A stretch of 33,360 bases of DNA from Methanoregula sp. (GTDB lineage: Archaea > Halobacteriota > Methanomicrobia > Methanomicrobiales > Methanospirillaceae): the NCBI GenBank assembly GCA_026394605.1, contig JAPKXY010000033.1, positions 1 through 33,360 on the forward strand, written 5' to 3'. The translations under genes were made by a program, and so were the position numbers. This document shows, piece by piece, positions 23,505 to 30,811 of this stretch (the stretch's first letter is position 1; each line of letters starts with the position of its first letter). Under the pieces are notes generated by a model. The model saw nothing but the letters and a program-made list of their open reading frames with translations. It was not told where the DNA came from and ran no database searches.

Positions 23505-23525
23505 TTTTTTGATTTTATAAAAAAA
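23505..23525. terminator. Bidirectional T/A-run terminator
   Basis: T6 on the plus strand (23505-23510) serves the ferredoxin gene. A7 (23519-23525) gives T7 for the convergent aquaporin transcript. Confidence 0.45.
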
Positions 23526-23567
23526 GAGAGGGACTGCCCATCAGGGGAACATCGCAGACAATCCCGT

Positions 23568-24266
23568 TCATACAGGGGCGCCGATCTTTTCGAACACGTA
23601 GTCCCAGACAACCGCGGCGATCAGGGCGCCGATGGCCGGTGCAATAAGGAATACCCAGAGCTGTGTCAGCGCAGTTCCGCCGGCAACGATCGCCGGGCCA
23701 AGGCTGCGGGCAGGGTTTACCGAGGTCCCGGTGATTGGGATGCCCACGAGATGGATCATGGTCAGCGCAAGCCCGATCGCGATACCGGCAAATCCCTGCG
23801 GGGCTGCCTTGCTCGTTGCCCCGAAGATCACGATCAGGAAGACAAATGTCAGCACAACCTCGGCGATGAACCCCGATGCTAAGGAGAAATTGCCGAGTGA
23901 TGCCACCCCGTACCCGTTCTGCCCGAGCCCGTTGGTCGCGAGATCGTAGCCGGGATGCCCGGTCATGATCACGAGCAGGAGTGCCGAGGCGATGATCGCA
24001 CCGATGCACTGGACAATGATATAGATGACCGCATCCTTTGACGGGATTTTCTTATTGACAAGCATGGCGATTGTGATCGCCGGGTTGATATGGCACCCTG
24101 AAACCGGGCCGATTGCATAGACCATGACAAGCACGGAAAGCCCGAAGGCAAGGGAGATCCCCAGAAACCCGATTGAAGCGCCTGCAACAACCGCACTCGC
24201 GGTTCCAAAGAAGACGAGGACAAACGTCCCGATCAGTTCAGCAATGTACTTTTTCATCTCACCCAT
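23568..24266 (-). CDS. Aquaporin of the AqpZ water-channel type
   Basis: 232 residues from ATG 24264-24266 with GAGG 9 nt upstream; the 22-codon extension is rejected. Six membrane helices and two NPA loops: HINPAITIA (Asn61) and SVNPARSLGP (Asn184). The selectivity-filter residues read Phe41, His172, Thr181 and Arg187. This is the AqpZ set (Phe43, His174, Thr183, Arg189 in E. coli) shifted by two, so a water-selective pore is expected rather than a glycerol channel. Archaeal AqpM from Methanothermobacter has a different filter (Ile in place of His), so this gene looks more bacterial-like and may have been acquired. Plasma membrane. Confidence 0.93.
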   Translation of the reverse strand: MGEMKKYIAELIGTFVLVFFGTASAVVAGASIGFLGISLAFGLSVLVMVYAIGPVSGCHINPAITIAMLVNKKIPSKDAVIYIIVQCIGAIIASALLLVIMTGHPGYDLATNGLGQNGYGVASLGNFSLASGFIAEVVLTFVFLIVIFGATSKAAPQGFAGIAIGLALTMIHLVGIPITGTSVNPARSLGPAIVAGGTALTQLWVFLIAPAIGALIAAVVWDYVFEKIGAPV

Positions 24267-24406
24267 GGTTTTTACCTCAGTAGTCCATCTGTTATTACGT
24301 TTGAGAGTCCTTCCTCCTGCAGGTTTATACATCTATCTCCACGGGCAGGGCAAATAGGAAAAGAGTCGACTGTTTTTTTTATTAATTTTTTTCTGAAAAA
24401 TTCCGT

Positions 24407-24535
24407 TTACATGAATCCCAGCAGGTGACAGAGGCTGGGGTTTCCGTGCGTGAGCACGGACGCCATGGCCATATCGGTGCCGGGCACTGCGACCGCTCCC
24501 CCCTGCCTGTTCTTCACCGGTGCATAACCGGACAT
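24407..24535 (-). pseudogene. Short possible gene remnant
   Basis: 42 codons reading NRQGGAVAVPGTDMAMASVL and then THGNPSLCHLLGF, with natural composition but no start signal or family. It may be the remains of a larger gene; the rest of 24267-24653 holds only promoter-like AT-rich DNA. Confidence 0.2.
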
Positions 24536-24653
24536 AAATGACCCCCGTCTATCGGCAGAGATGCGAGAGCATGCGGTGGGTGCAGTGAGAGCAGTACAGG
24601 GCTTGGTAAAAAACCCAAATCTATACAAAGATCCACACCGTACGCATGATAGA

Positions 24654-25064
24654 ATGACGACGGATGCCTACCGTACCCTTCCTGGTACTACTCCTGCCGA
24701 AAAACTTGCCCCCCTTGGGTTTGCGCCCGGAAAGAAGGTCGATATCCGCGAGCTTGCCGCGGCTGCCGGAACGTATGGCATCGCGGTGTACCTGTTCTTT
24801 GACGAGCAGCTCGCCCGCTCTACAGCCCTTGAACTGGTCATCCACAAGTTCCGCGATGTGCCCGAGTTTGAGCGCCCCTATGTCCGCATCGGGGACTTCC
24901 TCAGGTTTGTCCATGAAAACGATCCCGCGTTCCAAGGGGTCATGCAGGCACATCCGATCATGATTGAGATTTTAAACGTTGCCGAGATTGCCGCCAACCC
25001 TAACGTCCCCGCGCTGGTGTACATTATTGCTCTTATGCCGTATCTGGACGAATTGCAGGTGTAG
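24654..25064 (+). CDS. Conserved-looking hypothetical protein
   Basis: 136 residues from ATG 24654 (MTTDAYRTLPGTTPAEKLAP). CTATACAAAG about 30 nt upstream is a good TATA box, and there is no Shine-Dalgarno site, which fits a leaderless start. The chain alternates helices (VDIRELAAAAGTYGIAVYLF, then FRDVPEFERPYVRIGDFLRF) and ends in IAANPNVPALVYIIALMPYL. Mixed acidic and hydrophobic composition suggests a soluble globular protein. No family recognised and no cofactor motif seen. A 31-codon upstream extension in the same frame is rejected. Confidence 0.65.
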   Translation: MTTDAYRTLPGTTPAEKLAPLGFAPGKKVDIRELAAAAGTYGIAVYLFFDEQLARSTALELVIHKFRDVPEFERPYVRIGDFLRFVHENDPAFQGVMQAHPIMIEILNVAEIAANPNVPALVYIIALMPYLDELQV

Positions 25065-25152
25065 CCGAAGTGCCCTGTCGGTGAGATGATACTGCTCCGG
25101 TATTTTTAAAGTATGCAAAACACTTTGATTATGATGGTCTGAATTACTGCAC

Positions 25153-25305
25153 ATGGGAACGTGGTTCTGCAGGTCACCAGACAAACCCTTAGAAAACTGG
25201 AGAATGCTTTTAGAACATTCTACCAACCAATTACGCACGTTAGGTACGTGTATCGAAAAGGATTGCCCTTTCTGGGATCATGGTAAATGTCCGTTGAAAA
25301 GATAG
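25153..25305 (+). CDS. 50-residue Cys-rich protein
   Basis: ATG 25153 opens MGTWFCRSPDKPLENWRMLL, then EHSTNQLRTLGTCIEKDCPF and WDHGKCPLKR before TAG. Four Cys (6, 37, 42 and 48) with a nearby His would suit a small zinc or Fe-S site, and the amphipathic helix in the middle is well formed. The codon use and composition look coding. No ribosome site is obvious and the best TATA-like box is about 50 nt upstream, so expression is uncertain. Family unknown. Confidence 0.5.
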   Translation: MGTWFCRSPDKPLENWRMLLEHSTNQLRTLGTCIEKDCPFWDHGKCPLKR

Positions 25306-25388
25306 CGGTCTTGAATTATGGCAAGCGATCGAGTAGTGATGCCCGGAATATGGGCAGATTATGAACACGTAAGCGTAAAAAGGAAGTA

Positions 25389-25802
25389 TTATTGACCGGC
25401 TTCTTTAGCAAAAACAATAGGAAACGGAATCGCTATCAAATCTCCAATAATATATGTCATGAATATTACTGCAAGCACGACCGCATATCCCGGGAATTGT
25501 TGTGAGATGACAAGCGGTACAATCACAGCAATAAACCAAATCAGTTTATAAAAGAGCTGAAGTAATAGTACCGGTGCAAATTTGAGCGGGGATCTCAAAC
25601 CAAGCACTGATAATAACGCAAATGCACAAAACACACTGCCAGCGATGCCAAGAGTGATCGGATCCTGCGCCGGGAACCCCATCATTTTTGTCATTTGGCC
25701 CGGCATGAGCAGTATCCCCAGACCAAAACCACCGGCTCCGATGAGGGTATATGCATACATAATTTTCAGCCATACGAAACGAATCTTCACTGCTTCCGGC
25801 AT
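25389..25802 (-). CDS. Four-helix membrane protein of unknown function
   Basis: 137 residues, ATG with an excellent GGAGG 11 nt upstream. Four membrane helices at about 13-33, 47-67, 72-96 and 101-128. A conserved-looking loop MPGQMTKMMGFPAQDPITLG lies between helices 1 and 2. The plan (short, four helices, GxxGF near helix 1) resembles small DoxX-like or DUF4345-like integral proteins, but I cannot assign a family. Monocistronic, with low-GC spacer on both sides. Confidence 0.7.
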   Translation of the reverse strand: MPEAVKIRFVWLKIMYAYTLIGAGGFGLGILLMPGQMTKMMGFPAQDPITLGIAGSVFCAFALLSVLGLRSPLKFAPVLLLQLFYKLIWFIAVIVPLVISQQFPGYAVVLAVIFMTYIIGDLIAIPFPIVFAKEAGQ

Positions 25803-26285
25803 GTTATTTCTCCTCCTGTTTTTTTAACACTATCACAATGATACAAAACCATTCTCAAATTGAATGATGAAATTTAATCATTAGCGTACTGATGAAAACA
25901 AGTACCCTGCTTTCTCCAGGAGCAGAGACTCTGGCTTCATGAGTGGTTCAGCATTGCAGGATTTCCGGATCCCTTATGGTGGAATGGAGATTGAGTTTAC
26001 TTATGAATTCCCTGAAATCAATAATTCATGTTTGGTATTATTAAATAAAGATACCTGAAAGACCGGCAAGCAGGTATGGCTTCCATTTGGTTGGTGGTGC
26101 CTGAAATGCGGGATGGTGCAGCAAAGGGAAATGGACTAAAAATAGAAAGCTGTGATGCCTTTTTTTGGTTGACGACCCCTCTGACATCGTACACTTGTAA
26201 GAAGGCATGAGAACAGGTTGTGCCGGTATTACACGCTGCACCCGTCACTCCCAAATAGGGGGAGTTCTCTAATCTAAAATCAACG
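25803..26285. other. Intergenic region with a short coding-like fragment
   Basis: On the plus strand, ATG 25939 to TGA 26056-26058 gives 39 codons (MSGSALQDFRIPYGGMEIEF then TYEFPEINNSCLVLLNKD). IPYGxxEIEF..FPE recalls the N-terminal end of nickel-dependent lactate racemase (LarA) proteins, so it could be a truncated remnant; this is weak. The remaining sequence up to the SRAP gene shows nothing convincing. Confidence 0.3.
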
Positions 26286-26949
26286 ATGTGCGGCAGGTAT
26301 TCGCTCCTCTGCATCGATGACCTCGGCAACAGGTTCCGCGTGACCAACCCCGTACTTGGGTTCCGGTCGCATTTTAACATCGCACCGTCAACCGAACAGC
26401 TAATCGTCGTGCACGAAACCGGGAATGCACTCGTCCCGATGCGGTGGGGGCTGATCCCGTCATGGGCAAAGGACCCCTCGATCGGATACCGGATGATCAA
26501 CGCACGGGCAGAGACGCTTTCAGAAAAACCGGCGTTCCGGTCGCTTGTTAAAAACCGGCGCTGCCTTGTTCCTGCCAGCGGTTTTTTTGAGTGGAAGAAG
26601 GACGGCGCACAAAAAATTCCGTACTATTTTTTCTTAAAAGACGCCCCCCTGTTTGCCTTTGCCGGGCTCTATGATGCGTGGAAGAGCCCCGATGGATCGG
26701 TGATCCGGTCCTATATGATCATCACCACCCACCCCAACGACCTTGTTGCACCCGTGCATGACCGGATGCCGGCAATCCTGCTCCCCGAGCACGAAGAGCG
26801 GTGGGTAGGGCAGCAAGCCCATCGCACCGGCTGACACCGCCTCCCTGCTCGCCCCCTACCCTGCCGGCATGATGGCGATGCACCGCGTCTCAGGGCTGGT
26901 CAATGCACCGGTCAACGATACGCCGGATATCATCGAGCCGGTTGGATGA
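26286..26949 (+). pseudogene. SRAP-family (YedK/HMCES) abasic-site protein with a one-base frameshift
   Basis: ATG 26286 gives MCGRYS: Cys2, exposed after Met removal, forms the covalent link to abasic sites in single-stranded DNA. Other active-site residues are present: Asn72, Arg74 (NARAET), Glu102 (GFFEW), His158 and Arg160 (VHDRMP). At GTAGGGCAGC (26806-26815) one G too many shifts the frame to a TGA at 26832. Dropping it restores VGSKPIAPADTASLLAPYPA and then MMAMHRVSGLVNAPVNDT to TGA 26947-26949, about 220 residues, the family length. All catalytic residues lie before the break, but the shortened form would lose the C-terminal strand. It may be inactive, or the base may be a read error. 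Confidence 0.8.
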
Positions 26950-26955
26950 ATGTAC

Positions 26956-27233
26956 CGGTGCAGTGTCCCCCCTGATGATGACCATATGGAATATGGGATC
27001 CGTGATGGGTGTCGCTATCTTTGAGATGCTCTTTGCGTTTGGCTCCCTCCAGCACCTGCCACCATGCGATGTTTCGTCAATGAAGGAAATTCCGGCTGGC
27101 TGCACTGGCATCAGGCTTTTCCTTTGCATTCATGGCAGGGGTTGTAATCTGTGCATTTGCGGTTGTCATGTTCCTTGTCACCCGCGAGACTTCATGCAGG
27201 GTTCATCCTGGTGAGGGTGGCGGGTTTGTGTAA
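26956..27233 (+). pseudogene. MFS transporter C-terminal remnant
   Basis: In one frame GAVSPLMMTIWNMGSVMGVA and then IFEMLFAFGSL, and in a second frame LASGFSFAFMAGVVICAFAV and then VMFLVTRE, together match the last two helices of a DHA2-type multidrug MFS permease. Normally this follows about 350 residues that are missing here. A frameshift lies near 27090-27110. The remnant abuts the stop codon of the SRAP gene, so a deletion fused the two loci. It has no start codon and cannot make a transporter. Confidence 0.65.
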
Positions 27234-27293
27234 GTGGGGCAAAGCCCGTATTATCCTCTATCGTGAGTACTTCGTACTGAGAGGAGCACGCGT

Positions 27294-27479
27294 ATGGAAG
27301 CTACCATCAAAGTCATCTCCTTTTTTATTGCCCTATTTGTGATCGCAAATGGTGTCTATGTAATGTACATGCCGCCAAATGGCGACGAACCGCAGGGGCT
27401 TGCCATCATCGCCATCGGCATCTTTATCTTTATTGCTGTCATGTGGATCGCACGGCTGGAGGAGCAGTTCAAGCCTTAA
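27294..27479 (+). CDS. Small two-helix membrane protein
   Basis: 61 residues from ATG 27294, with GAGGAG 9 nt upstream. Helices at about 6-26 and 36-53, joined by a polar loop MPPNGDEPQG; the C-terminal tail ARLEEQFKP is charged. The family is unknown. Good start signal and composition support translation. Confidence 0.7.
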   Translation: MEATIKVISFFIALFVIANGVYVMYMPPNGDEPQGLAIIAIGIFIFIAVMWIARLEEQFKP

Positions 27480-27801
27480 TCATTTTCTCCTTTTTGTTCT
27501 CAAATGAGTCCGATAAACTCCCTGTGTCCGTCCTCACGTTCGCGTTGGTCAGTCCGGGTTTTGGTGCAGTTCCTCCCCAACGTTACCATCAAAAAACAAC
27601 AGGATAACGGACTGGTCCGGCTGCGGTACCGCGTTGTAAAACCGCAGTACGGGACTGAAATCGACAAAGCCGCGGAGTTGCACGAAAGGAAAAATCCCGC
27701 CGCAAACCCTCGCCCTTTTTATGGTGTCAGGGCGATGTAACGATTTACAATAAGGTGGCTGCTCCGGTTCGTGGCGCAGCGCACCGGCAGTGAGGTATCG
27801 T
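27480..27801. other. Intergenic region with a possible protein remnant
   Basis: A plus-strand frame 27504-27740 ends in VQFLPNVTIKKQQDNGLVRL, then RYRVVKPQYGTEIDKAAELH and PFYGVRAM. This looks like true protein sequence, but the first 20 codons (SSRSRWSVRV) do not. The neighbouring frame upstream reads DKLPVSVLTFALVSPGFG, which suggests a frameshifted start. No start signal or family; probably a remnant. Confidence 0.35.
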
Positions 27802-28692
27802 ATGAAGAAACAAATGGTTGTCTGCGGCGTATTCATCGCAGCACTCGCCCTGTGCTGGGTCATTGCGCCGGTTTCGGCAGTGATCCTCGAGGTCACGTAC
27901 AAGGGCCCGGTATCCACGGTGAATGAAGCAAAGAACACGCTCACGATCAATACCCCCGAACAGTACGGGTGCGATTATCCCGCAACAGGGGCGCCGGTCT
28001 GTTCCTGGAAACCGTCCAGTCCCCCCTCCGCGCTGACCGGGACCGTGCCTGACGCCGCCGCATTTGCCGTTTTCAGGAGTGGCGACACGGCGGTGGCAAC
28101 AAGCCTGGGGGGTGCCGGAGGGCAGTGGATCACGCTCTCAAAACTGGTGGGTTCACGCCCCAACGAGGCGTTCGTGACCGATATTGTGGGGGACCCGCGG
28201 AGCGTCCCCCTGCCGCTCGTGGAAGATTATGCAGTGGTAACCGAGACCGTACCTGACTGCACCAGATGCACCGGCACGGTCTGCACCGCGTCGCAGGCAA
28301 AGGTCGCCGTGAAGAGTACAGGTTCAATGGTATTCGAGCAGACACTGGCGCCCGGAGGAACGTTTACGTTCAATGGCAAAAACGACGGGTCGAGCGTTAC
28401 GGTGACGTTTGTGAAGGGTGAGGCAGCTGCCCAGGTCTGCCCCGGCAAGGGCGGAATGACCGGTCCACAACCGATATCAGCCTTTAGTATCCACGTCGTG
28501 CTACCGATCAGTGCCCAGCAGACCAACATCCGCACAGCCACAACCACCCGTCCGGACGAAGCACAACCCACGCTCCAGATCCCTTCCGCTAATGCAACCC
28601 CGGTGCCAACAAAATCGGGGGTAGTCCTCCCCGCCATTGCAATCGGCGCGCTTGCCTTACTCTCGCTTTTGTGTGCGGGAATGCGACGGTAA
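27802..28692 (+). CDS. Secreted, C-terminally anchored surface protein
   Basis: 296 residues from ATG 27802 with GAGGT 5 nt upstream; a GTG four codons earlier is less likely. Signal peptide 1-27 (VVCGVFIAALALCWVIAPVSA). The external part of about 225 residues has six Cys in pairs (CDYPATGAPVC, CTRCTGTVC and one more in AQVCPG), likely disulfides. A repeated beta pattern (AKVAVKSTGSMVFEQTLAPG) is followed by a Thr/Pro/Asn linker, a membrane helix (VLPAIAIGALALLSLLCAG) and MRR. It is a single-pass envelope protein; family not recognised. Same general plan as the 9551-10270 protein but not clearly homologous. Confidence 0.75.
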   Translation: MKKQMVVCGVFIAALALCWVIAPVSAVILEVTYKGPVSTVNEAKNTLTINTPEQYGCDYPATGAPVCSWKPSSPPSALTGTVPDAAAFAVFRSGDTAVATSLGGAGGQWITLSKLVGSRPNEAFVTDIVGDPRSVPLPLVEDYAVVTETVPDCTRCTGTVCTASQAKVAVKSTGSMVFEQTLAPGGTFTFNGKNDGSSVTVTFVKGEAAAQVCPGKGGMTGPQPISAFSIHVVLPISAQQTNIRTATTTRPDEAQPTLQIPSANATPVPTKSGVVLPAIAIGALALLSLLCAGMRR

Positions 28693-28783
28693 CATCAGCA
28701 TCTTCTTTTTTCCTCGCTCCTCCTCTCCCGGATGCAGGTTCAATAACGATCGCTGCCGCCATGGGCATTACCAGAAACCAGGG

Positions 28784-29284
28784 TCAGGGAAGTGTCAGGA
28801 TCTCCGCATGTCCTGTCCGGGTATCGGCAAGGGCGATAGTGCTCGTGCCGGAGAGATACCCGCAGACCTCACCAGGATTAATCGCGAGTGTTGTTCCCTG
28901 CATGTGCATGCTCGACTGGTGCGTGTGTCCATATACGACAAGATCAAATGCACCGCTTGAAAGCAGGGTATCGAGCAGGTCCTGGTCCGACCCGTGTAAA
29001 AGCCCGATGGTCATCCCTCCCGCATGGATGCGGGAAAATGTCCCATGGATGGAAAGGTGCGGGTGCTCCGAACATTTTTTTAAAAGCATGTCACGGTCAC
29101 CGTCATTGTTCCCGAAAACCCCGACCATCTCGGCGTTCAGGTTCTTGAGAACCCCGATCACAAACGGGGCGATAAAATCCCCTGCGTGCAGGACAAGTTC
29201 CACCCCTTCACCGTTCAGCCGTGCCACCGCCTCCTTTGTCTTAGGCAGATTGTCGTGAGTATCAGACATGATCCCAATGAGCAA
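28784..29284 (-). CDS. YfcE/MJ0936-type metallophosphoesterase
   Basis: 166 residues from a TTG at 29282-29284 (LLIGIMSDTHDNLP), chosen because family members begin M-x-I-G-x-x-SDTHDN. GGTGG lies 6-7 nt upstream. Metal ligands are present: Asp and His of SDTHDN, Asp of HAGDF, Asn of GNND, His of LLHGSD and the final GHTH. These bind two metal ions, commonly Mn2+. The enzyme hydrolyses phosphodiesters in vitro; its cellular substrate is unknown. It is divergent from the Mth938-like gene, with 112 nt between the starts. Confidence 0.88.
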   Translation of the reverse strand: MLIGIMSDTHDNLPKTKEAVARLNGEGVELVLHAGDFIAPFVIGVLKNLNAEMVGVFGNNDGDRDMLLKKCSEHPHLSIHGTFSRIHAGGMTIGLLHGSDQDLLDTLLSSGAFDLVVYGHTHQSSMHMQGTTLAINPGEVCGYLSGTSTIALADTRTGHAEILTLP

Positions 29285-29396
29285 AAAAACCACCAAGGGT
29301 GCGTCGTTGCGGGGGATGATAACAGTTTTGCACCAACCGTAAACCACTGGCGAAATGTTCATCTCTCCATATTACGATCTCTGGGCAGGAGAGATG

Positions 29397-29744
29397 ATGG
29401 AAACCGGATTCGGGTGGATCGAAGTGGATGGGATGCGGTATAACCATGATATTGTCATCCATACCGATCGTACAATTACAAAACGGAAGAAAAAGCTCTC
29501 GAAAGGATTGAAGGGAGAGTACGGGCACACACCGATCGATGACACCGAGCTTGGGTTCCTTTTTGATGAAAAGCCGGCTTTGGTGTTCATCGGCACGGGA
29601 CAATACGGTGATCTGCCTGTAACACCTGCCGCGGAACAATTACTAAAAAGATACATAACTGTGATCAAGCCGACCCCTACGATCCTGCCGCTCATCGGAA
29701 GCGAGCTGCGGAAATTTGCGGCCATGCTCCATGTGACGTGCTGA
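29397..29744 (+). CDS. Mth938-like (DUF498) protein
   Basis: 115 residues from ATG 29397 (METGFGWIEVDGMRYNHDIV), with AGGAG at 5 nt. The pattern YNHDIVIHTDRTITKRKKKL, ALVFIGTGQYG and TPAAEQLLKR is that of the Mth938 domain. Relatives include human NDUFAF3, an assembly factor for respiratory complex I, while archaeal members have no fixed role. Soluble, cytoplasmic, a Rossmann-like alpha/beta fold. An ATG at 29355 would lengthen the protein by 14 residues but has no ribosome site. Confidence 0.85.
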   Translation: METGFGWIEVDGMRYNHDIVIHTDRTITKRKKKLSKGLKGEYGHTPIDDTELGFLFDEKPALVFIGTGQYGDLPVTPAAEQLLKRYITVIKPTPTILPLIGSELRKFAAMLHVTC

Positions 29745-29823
29745 TCGCCACCAATCACAATGTCCTAATATCTCACATACTGTACCATACGCTGATGAGA
29801 GATCGTACAAGGGGTCTTCTGCC

Positions 29824-30663
29824 ATGGTAACGGTCGGTGTCCATGTCTCGATCGCGGGTTCGCTTTCCCAGTCAGTCGACCGGGCACAGGAGCGTGGATG
29901 CGATGTCTTCCAGATATTTTCGCGCAACCCCCGGGGTTGGGGCTCTGCACCGCTCACTGGCGCTGACTGCACCGCGTTTGAGGAAAAGATCAAATCGTCC
30001 CGTCTGCTTGCGGTCGATCACATGCCCTACCTGCCTAACCTCGCCTCGCCCAAGGAGGAGGTCTACAAAAAATCGGTCGCGGCACTCATTGCCGAACTAG
30101 GGCGGTGCGGGCAGCTTGGCATTCCGTACCTGGTTACCCACCTCGGCCACCACCTTGGGGACGGGATCGCAGGCGGGCGGCTGCGGGTGGTCAGGGCAGT
30201 GAATGCCGCGCTTGACGGGACAGATAACGATGTGATGCTCCTTCTGGAAAATACCGCCGGTGAGAAGAACAGCGTGGGGAGCAGTTTCGAGCACATCGCG
30301 TCAATCATTGAACAAATATTAGAAAGAAAACGCATCGGCATCTGCTTTGACACCTGCCACGCGTTTGCCGCCGGCTATGACCTCCGCACCGGTGAAGGTT
30401 TGACGGACACTCTGCATCAGTTCGATGAACTCATCGGGCTTTCAAGTCTCAGAATTGTCCACCTGAACGATTCGAAAGGTGAGAGAGGGAGCGGGCTTGA
30501 CCGGCACGAGCATATCGGCATGGGGGCGATCGGGGAAGAAGGGTTCCGGCGCATCCTCCACCACCCTGTATTCCGCGATCTCCCGCTCATCTGTGAAACG
30601 CCGGTTGATGACCGGCGGGACGATGCGGGCAATATCAGAAAGGTGCGGGAACTCTCAATATAA
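29824..30663 (+). CDS. nfo: Endonuclease IV (AP endonuclease)
   Basis: 279 residues. It cuts DNA at abasic sites (5' side) in base-excision repair. The trinuclear zinc site is complete: His66, His106 (THLGHH), Glu142 (LLLENTAG), Asp176 and His179 (CFDTCHAF), His213 (VHLNDSK), Asp226 and His228 (DRHEHIG), Glu258 (ICETP). Length is typical. The ATG follows GCC without a strong ribosome site. The Mth938 gene ends 79 nt upstream on the same strand, so they may be co-transcribed. It is the one intact repair gene in the window; the frameshifted SRAP gene deals with the same lesion. Confidence 0.95.
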   Translation: MVTVGVHVSIAGSLSQSVDRAQERGCDVFQIFSRNPRGWGSAPLTGADCTAFEEKIKSSRLLAVDHMPYLPNLASPKEEVYKKSVAALIAELGRCGQLGIPYLVTHLGHHLGDGIAGGRLRVVRAVNAALDGTDNDVMLLLENTAGEKNSVGSSFEHIASIIEQILERKRIGICFDTCHAFAAGYDLRTGEGLTDTLHQFDELIGLSSLRIVHLNDSKGERGSGLDRHEHIGMGAIGEEGFRRILHHPVFRDLPLICETPVDDRRDDAGNIRKVRELSI

Positions 30664-30811
30664 AAAGCATATAGCCTGCCCGTGATTTGTATGGGGTTGT
30701 TCAATATCAATGAATTCCGGCATAACTGCCATGGATGGTGGGAGTATCTTTATTTGTTATTTGTCAGATAGCTAGTTATAGGGATCGCCTCCAGGGCAAA
30801 GGAATCCGTGT

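Noticed and set aside
26018-26500. 160-codon minus-strand ORF before and inside the SRAP gene.
   Set aside because: Its conserved-looking part is antisense to SRAP codons and it shows no start signal or domain.
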